The notes under the pieces: generated by a model
What the model was told of the DNA's origin: nothing
The model's database searches: none
What the model saw: only the letters and a program-made list of their open reading frames with translations
Shown here: positions 22,864-27,791 of the stretch, one piece after another
How positions within the stretch are numbered: position 1 is the first letter of the stretch
How the letters are laid out: every line of letters starts with the position of its first letter
Virus record (IMG/VR): IMGVR_UViG_3300009620_002209
Span: 1 to 27,791 of that record
Length of the DNA stretch: 27,791 nucleotides
Source: a virus
Reading direction: 5' to 3' (one strand)
Program-made: the position numbers and the translations under genes

Positions 22864-23850
22864 ATGAGCGATTTGATTCAATACCTATCCGGGCGACAAA
22901 CCGCTATCGCGGCGGGCTGCAATCTCACGAAGAGGCTAACGGCCCGGCAAATGATCCAGGCCGCGTCAATAGCGATCCACAACACGCCGGCGCTGGCCAA
23001 GTGCACCCGCGAAAGCATATTCGAAAGCGTGCTCTCCGCCGCGCGTATGGGGCTGGATTGCTCGGGGCTCCACGGGCACGGCTACCTGATAGCATACGGG
23101 CGAAAATGCACGTTTATTCCAGGATGGCGCGGCCTGGTATCCATCGCCCGCCGAGCTTCCGGCGTGCAGGATCTCAAAGCGAACGTTATCCACGAGCGGG
23201 ATGATTGGGAATACCGCGAGGGCCTCGAGCCTGACCTAGTGCACAAACCGTGCTTATTGACCGACCGCGGGCCCGTGATCGCGGCCTATGCGGTGGCATA
23301 CCTGGACACGGGCCGGGTTCATTTCGAGGTGGTGGGCAAGGCGGAGATCGACGCTATCGCCAAAGATTCCCGATCTGATAGTTGGAAAAACCACTACGCC
23401 GCTATGGCCCGAAAAACCGCCGTTCGGCGCCTGTGCAATAACCTCCCGCGCTCCCTGGAGCTTGACGACGCCCTCGACATTGAAAACGCCGCGGAGGGTG
23501 ATCGCGAAAACTCCGCCGAGCTTCGGATGATGCCGCCGGAAGAAATGTTCCTGGGCGAGCGGGAAAACACCGCCGACGAGGTGAAAAAGCAGATCAGCAA
23601 ACGGAAGCCCCGGGCCCCCAGGAAGCCGCGGAAGCGAGCTGAGGCGCCGCCCGAGCCGCGTGGGAAGCTGAAAAAGATCGACAAGGTGGAGGTTTTGCGC
23701 CACCAAATCGAAGATTTCCCCGAACAGTTCGCCGATCAAAAGCCGCGCCTTGCGGCCATGGAGGCGGAAAAGGCCGACGCCGTGATCCTGGGCGCGAACC
23801 CCTCCGCCATCCCGGCGGCGGACTTCACCGACGAGGAGATCCCGTTTTGA
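22864..23850 (+). CDS. RecT-family single-strand annealing protein with SSB-like C-terminal tip
   Basis: The 328-residue protein matches the RecT core: RMGLDCSG (61-68), FIPGWRGLVSIARRASGV (84-101), NVIHERDDWEYREG (107-120) and YAAMARKTAVRRL (178-190). It binds ssDNA and anneals complementary strands made by the exonuclease. After residue 240 there is a basic linker (KRKPRAPRKPRKRAE), a helical part, and the last ten residues ADFTDEEIPF, close to the conserved acidic tip of bacterial SSB (DF, D/E, then IPF). ATG 22864 follows GGGGGCAAT. No separate SSB gene is visible in the window. Confidence 0.9.
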   Translation: MSDLIQYLSGRQTAIAAGCNLTKRLTARQMIQAASIAIHNTPALAKCTRESIFESVLSAARMGLDCSGLHGHGYLIAYGRKCTFIPGWRGLVSIARRASGVQDLKANVIHERDDWEYREGLEPDLVHKPCLLTDRGPVIAAYAVAYLDTGRVHFEVVGKAEIDAIAKDSRSDSWKNHYAAMARKTAVRRLCNNLPRSLELDDALDIENAAEGDRENSAELRMMPPEEMFLGERENTADEVKKQISKRKPRAPRKPRKRAEAPPEPRGKLKKIDKVEVLRHQIEDFPEQFADQKPRLAAMEAEKADAVILGANPSAIPAADFTDEEIPF

Positions 23851-24092
23851 ATATATACCTCGAAAACGCCCCCAAATCCGATTCTTTCACGTGGCGCCAT
23901 GCCCGATATAGATACGATCAAAACGGGATCTGGCACCCCACCCTGTCCGCCGTTCGAACTGGTTTCCTTTACGTGATCAACGGACAAGAGGTTTTCGAAT
24001 ACGTGGCCCTCTCTAATATCCCGTGGGTCGATTGGCGCGGCGCCTGGGGTGTTGTACGCGAAAAAACACAGGGCTTTAGGTGGTTCGAATGA
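23847..24092 (+). CDS. Small hypothetical protein (81 aa)
   Basis: TTG 23847 overlaps the RecT stop (TTGA), with GAGGAG eight bases upstream. The 81-residue protein is rich in aromatic residues (WHPTLSAVRTGFLYV, then WVDWRGAW) and probably a small beta fold. It is flanked by recombination and muralytic genes and overlaps the next ORF by ATGA. No family recognised. Confidence 0.6.
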   Translation: MNIYLENAPKSDSFTWRHARYRYDQNGIWHPTLSAVRTGFLYVINGQEVFEYVALSNIPWVDWRGAWGVVREKTQGFRWFE

Positions 24093-24484
24093 GGCTTACA
24101 GATAACTTTAATTTGGATGAATTCGAGCGCGCAAATCGGAAGGTGCCGCCGGAACTCCTGCCAAACATTCAAAGATTGGCCGAGAATCTTCAACGGCTCC
24201 GCGAGCGATTGGGCCGCCCGATCCGCATACATTCGGGATTCCGAACACCGGACACCAACACAGGCGCGAAAAAGTCTCAACACCTCCTGGGAAAGGCGGC
24301 TGATGTTATGGTGGGCGGAATGAGGCCCGAAGAGGTGCACGCCGTGATCCTAGATATGATCAAAGAGGGCACAATGGATCCCGGCGGCGTGGGCCTATAC
24401 CGCGATGGCGTGGGGCGCCGCGTTGGGTTTGTCCATTACGATATCAGGGGCCGGAATGCCCGATGGGGTGGCCGCAAGAAATGA
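24089..24484 (+). CDS. M15-family peptidase (endolysin-type)
   Basis: The 131-residue protein shows the Peptidase M15 zinc site: SGFRTPDTN (49-57), SQHLLGKAADV (63-73) supplying H65 and D72, and FVHYDIRG (114-121) supplying H116. Such enzymes cleave peptide bonds in peptidoglycan stem peptides. No signal peptide is visible, so it would need a holin for access. ATG 24089 overlaps the preceding stop. It is small for an endolysin but within range of single-domain members. It lies in the replication operon, next to a transglycosylase. Confidence 0.86.
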   Translation: MRLTDNFNLDEFERANRKVPPELLPNIQRLAENLQRLRERLGRPIRIHSGFRTPDTNTGAKKSQHLLGKAADVMVGGMRPEEVHAVILDMIKEGTMDPGGVGLYRDGVGRRVGFVHYDIRGRNARWGGRKK

Positions 24485-24879
24485 TCCTGTTATGCTCTGT
24501 TCTTTTGTTCATGCCGCATAAGGGCACGCACGCCGAAGCAATGGCCGTTTGTATTGAGATCGCCCAGGCCGCCGAAGCCGCCGACGAAGATCCCGCGCTC
24601 CTGATATCGCTTGCATACGTGGAATCCAGGCTACACCGCACCGCGGTTTCCAAAGTTGGGGCCGTTGGACCGCTCCAGGTTATGCCGCGCTTTTGGCCTG
24701 GCGACCCGGTGTTAGCCGGAATAAAAGCATGGAAATACTGGACCGGCCGCACGAATTCGGTTAGGCATGGAATAGCAGCATACAACGCCGGAAAGCGCGC
24801 TGGGCCGCGAGCTTACCGACACGCCGATCGAGTGCTGCAATTAGCCGAAAAAATCAGGGGGTGGGCAAGTGGTAGTTGA
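24481..24879 (+). CDS. Lytic transglycosylase (SLT domain) with signal-like N-terminus
   Basis: The 132-residue protein has a catalytic Glu48 in AYVESRLHRTAVSKVG, followed by GPLQVMP (63-69) and AAYNAGK (99-105), the three hallmarks of SLT-type transglycosylases that cleave glycan strands. The first 18 residues (MILLCSVLLFMPHKGTHA) form a signal-like hydrophobic leader. ATG 24481 overlaps the M15 stop. The pair may act together on peptidoglycan, but they are not next to the holin-like genes. Confidence 0.86.
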   Translation: MILLCSVLLFMPHKGTHAEAMAVCIEIAQAAEAADEDPALLISLAYVESRLHRTAVSKVGAVGPLQVMPRFWPGDPVLAGIKAWKYWTGRTNSVRHGIAAYNAGKRAGPRAYRHADRVLQLAEKIRGWASGS

Positions 24880-25882
24880 TATCCCGGATCAGTGGATAAC
24901 CGATCCACCTTCGCCGAGCGCGTGGCGTGTTTGGGCCGTCGTGGCCTCTTCGCCCGAGCAGCTCCCGATCCGACAGATCGCACACCGCGCCAGGATGGAC
25001 CGACGCACAGTATCAAGGGCGCTCCTGGAGCTTCACAAATCACAAGCGCCGATCACCTACGTTTCGGGCTACGGGAACGCCGCGAGCACCTACACGATCC
25101 ACGGGGGGAGTGGATCAAACTCTCCACGGGGGGAGGGGATCGAACCGTCCATACCTATCGCCAACGATTCCGCGCACTTCCACGGGGGAGGGGATCAACC
25201 CGTACACTCCCTGGAGCACGATCAGGCCGCAGAGCCCGCCACCTCGCGCCCGCGTGGACCCGCGCGCGCAGTGGTTAACAACCTCAATTCCATACAGAGA
25301 GTTAAGAACAAACAATTAACGTTAATAGATCCCTCGGAATTAGATCATGATACGAAAGGGGGGGTGCAGGGGGGGAATCGGCGCGTGCCATTTCGCAAGA
25401 TTCTGGCGGCCTATGATGAAACGATCCGGGGCCGGTATGAATGGCTTGCATACGTTGACCGCGGAGCACAGGCGCCGAAGTGGATCGAGGGCGGCACAAG
25501 CGGGAAAAGCCTGGCCGATTCAAAACTTGGCAAGCGGATCGCCTCCGCCTGGAAACGCAACCCGGATCTTTCGTGGTTTGTTTCGTGGTTCGAGCGTAGC
25601 CTTTCGGAGTGCTTAGAGATCGCACCGTGGGCCCGGGGCGAAGGCGGGGGCGACTTCCAAGCGTCGCTTTATTGGATACTGGGCCGAAACTTCCGAGGGT
25701 GGATGAAGGCGGGACGGTGGATAAACGAAGAGGCAGAGCGGGCAAAGCGGGAGGAGGATATCCGCGCACGAACACCGCAAAGAGGGCGCGAGGTTACGGG
25801 CACGACCTTTATCCCTGAGGATAAAACGATTATAGATTTACAGCCACAAGGGGGCATACAATGGCAACTCCAGACGCATTAA
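24869..25882 (+). CDS. Replication initiator-like winged-helix protein
   Basis: The 337-residue protein starts at GTG 24869 after GGGGG and overlaps the previous gene by 11 bases. Residues about 30-57 (IRQIAHRARMDRRTVSRALL) are a winged helix. Residues 75-165 are low complexity and coincide with three DNA iterons and an AT-rich segment, as in lambda O, whose origin lies inside its gene. The C-terminal 170 residues contain KWIEGG, WFVSWFERSLSECLE and YWILGRNFRGWM, resembling phage replication proteins. The next gene is a loader-like protein, which fits an initiator/loader pair. The C-terminal family is not identified with certainty. Confidence 0.8.
   Translation: MVVDIPDQWITDPPSPSAWRVWAVVASSPEQLPIRQIAHRARMDRRTVSRALLELHKSQAPITYVSGYGNAASTYTIHGGSGSNSPRGEGIEPSIPIANDSAHFHGGGDQPVHSLEHDQAAEPATSRPRGPARAVVNNLNSIQRVKNKQLTLIDPSELDHDTKGGVQGGNRRVPFRKILAAYDETIRGRYEWLAYVDRGAQAPKWIEGGTSGKSLADSKLGKRIASAWKRNPDLSWFVSWFERSLSECLEIAPWARGEGGGDFQASLYWILGRNFRGWMKAGRWINEEAERAKREEDIRARTPQRGREVTGTTFIPEDKTIIDLQPQGGIQWQLQTH
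25098..25200 (+). repeat. Three iterons inside the initiator gene
   Basis: Three copies share TCCAC, then five or six G, then AG(T/G)GGATC followed by an A-rich AAC(C) end, at 25098-25120, 25123-25146 and 25179-25200. They are read in three different frames (residues IHGGSGSN, SPRGEGIEP, FHGGGDQP), so conservation is at the DNA level. Confidence 0.78.
25098..25358 (+). other. Predicted replication origin (iterons plus AT-rich unwinding region)
   Basis: The iterons are followed by an AT-rich stretch 25271-25358, where about 57 of 88 bases are A or T against a GC-rich background. It contains the 12-base palindrome ATTAACGTTAAT (25315-25326) and a GTTAAC at 25274-25279. This order, iterons then an easily melted segment inside the initiator gene, is the lambdoid type of origin. 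Activity is inferred. Confidence 0.68.
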
Positions 25883-26451
25883 GGGCAGCACTCCAAACGC
25901 TTATCGACAACGGAAACAGGATTCCAGACGGCACCACGGCCGCACGAATCGGCGAGCACTGGGCCCGCTACTTCGAAGAGGTATCAGACAACGACCTGGA
26001 GGAAGCGATCCACAGGGTGATCCTCACGCGATGGGCCAACACGTGGCCGACCATTGGCGCCGTGCTCAACCAACTACCGCGCAACCAAAACCTGAAACGC
26101 CTAGCCGCCCTGGATGATGCCGACGAAATATTCGGCCAGGTACTCGAGCTTGTGGGCAAGCGCGGGCATATGCGACCACCCCAAGCGCACGAATACGACG
26201 ACGACGCCGCGCGCTCCCGGGCTATCGCGGCGGGTGTCAGGGCCGCCGGTGGTTGGAAAGCCCTCTGCATGCAAACAGAATTTACACAAGCCGCAAACCG
26301 CGCCGCCTTCCGCGCGGCCTACAAATCCAACCGCGAGAAATCCGAGATCCTCGGCGACTGGAACCCTTCGCGCACACTCGAAAACCTGGGATCAAATGGC
26401 GAGCCCGTATCCATAGCAGGGATCCTCGAGCACTTGGAGATCGGGCGTTGA
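25861..26451 (+). CDS. Helicase-loader-like replication protein
   Basis: The 196-residue protein starts at ATG 25861 after GGGGGCATACA and overlaps the initiator by 22 bases. Residues about 30-75 (RIGEHWARYFEEVSDNDLEE, then TWPTIGAVLNQL) match the helical pattern of phage helicase loaders such as SPP1 G39P, while the C-terminal half is Ala-rich and helical. It would deliver the host or phage helicase to the origin bound by the initiator. No AAA+ ATPase motif is present, so it is the small, non-DnaC type. Identity is by pattern and by its place after the initiator. Confidence 0.72.
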   Translation: MATPDALRAALQTLIDNGNRIPDGTTAARIGEHWARYFEEVSDNDLEEAIHRVILTRWANTWPTIGAVLNQLPRNQNLKRLAALDDADEIFGQVLELVGKRGHMRPPQAHEYDDDAARSRAIAAGVRAAGGWKALCMQTEFTQAANRAAFRAAYKSNREKSEILGDWNPSRTLENLGSNGEPVSIAGILEHLEIGR

Positions 26452-26912
26452 CCTACGAGATCAAATGCACGATCCCCGTTACGCCGCAACCGAAGCGCCG
26501 AGTGCGGGCCGCGTCCCATGGCGGGCGCGTTGTCACCTACAAGGACCGATCAACGAAGCTATTCGAACGAAGCGTGGCGCTATACCTTCGCCAATATGCG
26601 CCGCTACAACCCTTAGAGGGCCCGGTGAGGTTTCGGATTGATTTTATCCACCCACGACCCCGCCGACTACTACAACGCACCAAATCCGGCCAACCCGTGG
26701 CGCCTGGGCTACACTGGAAACCCACAACACCGGATCTCTCGAACCTATGCAAGGCGATCGAGGACGCCGCACAGGTAGCCGGAATCATCCACAACGATTC
26801 ACAGATCGCCGAGTTACACGCGCTTGACTTCTACTCGGAGCGCGACCAGGAACCCCGGATCGTGCTCACGATTTCCGAATTGCCGGAGTGGGGGGGTGCG
26901 CGTGAAGATTAG
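26448..26912 (+). CDS. RusA-family Holliday junction resolvase
   Basis: The 154-residue protein starts at TTG 26448, which overlaps the previous stop (TTGA), with GGAG eight bases upstream. The RusA signature is present as TTPDLSNLCKAIEDA (93-107), followed by IIHNDSQIAEL (113-123): D96, K102, D106 and D117 fit the active-site pattern. The second acidic residue of the PDxDN motif is Ser98 here, so activity may differ. Together with exonuclease and RecT it completes a recombination set that resolves branched DNA before packaging. A longer upstream frame from 26253 overlaps the loader gene and is unlikely. Confidence 0.82.
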   Translation: MTYEIKCTIPVTPQPKRRVRAASHGGRVVTYKDRSTKLFERSVALYLRQYAPLQPLEGPVRFRIDFIHPRPRRLLQRTKSGQPVAPGLHWKPTTPDLSNLCKAIEDAAQVAGIIHNDSQIAELHALDFYSERDQEPRIVLTISELPEWGGARED

Positions 26913-27007
26913 CCAACTTTTCCCGCAAGCTCAGCTCTTTGGGGGCCTCGGCCTTTTTCGGCGCGGGCGGTGCTTTCGGGGCAGTCTTTTTCTTTTTCGG
27001 AGCGGCC

Positions 27008-27271
27008 ATGATCGAACCTCAGAGGGTGGAGGACCACCATACCATAGCCGACGGCCTGGGGGAGTTTATGCACGTTTGGCTTGCCTATTGCGCGATCCTC
27101 GCGCTATTCCCAGGCGTGATCGTGCTCCTGGTATGCGGCGCGGTGGGATCTTTGTTCGCGCTCGTGATCTGTCCATGGCGGGCCGCCGTCTATCTCGGCG
27201 CATTGATCGAGGCCACGAAGAGGCTCGTGCAAGCGTGCTCAATGGGGGTGCTCAATGACCGCGACTCGTAG
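27008..27271 (+). CDS. Small membrane protein
   Basis: I choose ATG 27008, five bases after GGAG. The 87-residue product has an acidic N-terminus and one long or two close hydrophobic segments (WLAYCAILALFPGVIVLLVC, then VGSLFALVICPW), so it is a membrane protein. A TTG at 26939 would add a further hydrophobic segment (FFGAGGAFGAVFFFFGAAM) but lacks a ribosome site. A GTG at 26902 opens another frame with a good G-rich site, making 26902-27008 ambiguous. The next gene overlaps its end by 17 bases. Function unknown. Confidence 0.55.
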   Translation: MIEPQRVEDHHTIADGLGEFMHVWLAYCAILALFPGVIVLLVCGAVGSLFALVICPWRAAVYLGALIEATKRLVQACSMGVLNDRDS

Positions 27272-27677
27272 ACTCGGATGCAACGCGGGGAGTTTCAAAG
27301 CCGCGAAATCCTACTTTGCCGACGTGCGCATCATATCCGACGGGCCGGGCCGCCGCGGTGCCCGCGAGCTGATCGAGGCCCTGGCAGACCTCGGGGCGCC
27401 TTGCACGGTGATCGCAACATATTTCGACACCACCGCCGAAACGGTTATGGACTGGCACGACGCAAACGCCGATCTCCCTGTCATCGTATGGGACGCACTG
27501 TTAGACCTCGGATCGATCATGATTCGGGAGGCGGAGATCCGCGAAGCAAGGCGAGAGGCCCTGAACACGTGCACCTGTTCCGCGTGTAGGCGCCGCCGCG
27601 CCGGGAAACGCCCGATCGCATTGACTGATATATTTGCCGAGATTGTAGGCGTGGGGGCCAACTATGCGGAATCATAA
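27255..27677 (+). CDS. Hypothetical protein with HTH-like and CxCxxC segments
   Basis: ATG 27255 follows GGGGG. The 140-residue protein has a helix-turn-helix-like region (about 38-70: ARELIEALADLGAPCTVIAT, then TAETVMDWHDA), an acidic helix, and a CTCSACRRRR cluster that could bind zinc or nucleic acid. It is the last gene before a regulatory-looking spacer. It might regulate late genes or be a packaging subunit, since small terminases often begin with an HTH and the window starts near the large terminase; neither is proven. Confidence 0.62.
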   Translation: MTATRRLGCNAGSFKAAKSYFADVRIISDGPGRRGARELIEALADLGAPCTVIATYFDTTAETVMDWHDANADLPVIVWDALLDLGSIMIREAEIREARREALNTCTCSACRRRRAGKRPIALTDIFAEIVGVGANYAES

Positions 27678-27791
27678 GGGAAAGAGCGGCACAGCTAATG
27701 TGTCATTGTGTCAGGGCCAGGGCGGCGCCGGGAGCGTGGATCCGCCTGTTAACAGGCCAAAACGCCCCCCCACCCCTAAAGGAGTGACAGA
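27678..27791 (+). promoter_or_regulatory. Regulatory-looking spacer and ribosome site of the next gene
   Basis: This 114-base stretch has no ORF. It contains a tandem octamer (TGTGTCAT then TGTGTCAG, 27699-27714), a 14-base perfect palindrome GCCTGTTAACAGGC (27744-27757), a C-rich run, and AAAGGAG at 27778-27784, probably the Shine-Dalgarno of a gene that starts at or beyond the window end. No clear -35/-10 pair was found. Confidence 0.5.

Noticed and set aside
26824-27258. 144-residue Arg-rich protein in the membrane-protein region
   Set aside because: Most of it reads as a shadow of the membrane gene; only the possible GTG 26902 with a G-rich site keeps a small part of this frame open as an alternative.
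27771-27791. Circular genome joining the window end to base 1
   Set aside because: Reading frame 1 extended backwards across the junction meets TAA at 27777-27779 with no ATG, GTG or TTG before base 1, so the partial gene at 1-111 would have no start. The window looks like part of a longer genome.
1-27791. Genes on the minus strand
   Set aside because: All long minus-strand frames mirror the codon pattern of + genes, lack ribosome sites and have Arg/Pro/Ser-rich composition.

Overview
The window is a compact stretch of a tailed double-stranded DNA bacteriophage genome. Every convincing gene is on the + strand, and most neighbours touch or overlap (ATGA, TTGA or TAATG junctions). There is a tail tape-measure gene, a tail-tube gene and a frameshifted tail-chaperone pair but no sheath, which suggests a long non-contractile tail (siphovirus morphology). 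The sequence is GC-rich. The host cannot be named; paired membrane/coiled-coil proteins resembling spanins, plus a transglycosylase and an M15 peptidase, favour a Gram-negative host. I see no integrase, no clear repressor, no tRNA, no CRISPR array and no minus-strand gene, so lifestyle is unresolved.

Layout. 1-277: end of an unknown gene and a tiny acidic ORF. 274-7429: head module (large terminase, portal with a C-terminal HAD phosphatase domain, basic morphogenesis protein, scaffold-like protein, unknown, major capsid protein, head-completion protein with an EF-hand loop, tail-terminator-like protein). 7441-18817: tail module (tube, chaperone with -1 frameshift, tape measure, distal and receptor-end proteins). 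18819-20161: four small membrane or coiled-coil proteins, probably holin/spanin type, interrupted by a terminator and a long GC-rich inverted repeat. 20162-20332: promoter region with a sigma70-like promoter and helically phased repeats. 20333-27677: early/replication operon with small unknown genes, an HTH protein, YqaJ-type exonuclease, RecT annealing protein, two muralytic enzymes, a winged-helix replication initiator with iterons inside its gene, a helicase-loader-like protein, a RusA-like resolvase, a membrane protein and a Cys-containing HTH-like protein. 27678-27791: a regulatory-looking spacer ending in a Shine-Dalgarno for a gene outside the window.

How the parts fit. The promoter at about 20245 would drive the replication and recombination genes. 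The initiator probably binds its own intragenic iterons, opens the adjacent AT-rich stretch and recruits helicase through the loader. Exonuclease, RecT and RusA-like protein form a recombination set that could make concatemers for packaging. Terminase and portal then fill heads built by the scaffold and capsid proteins, and the tail genes complete the virion. The most unusual observations are the portal-HAD fusion, the SSB-like C-terminal tip on RecT, the iteron-plus-AT-rich origin in the initiator gene, the phased repeats across the early promoter, the hairpin pair at 19286-19380, and a strong excess of GATC sites.
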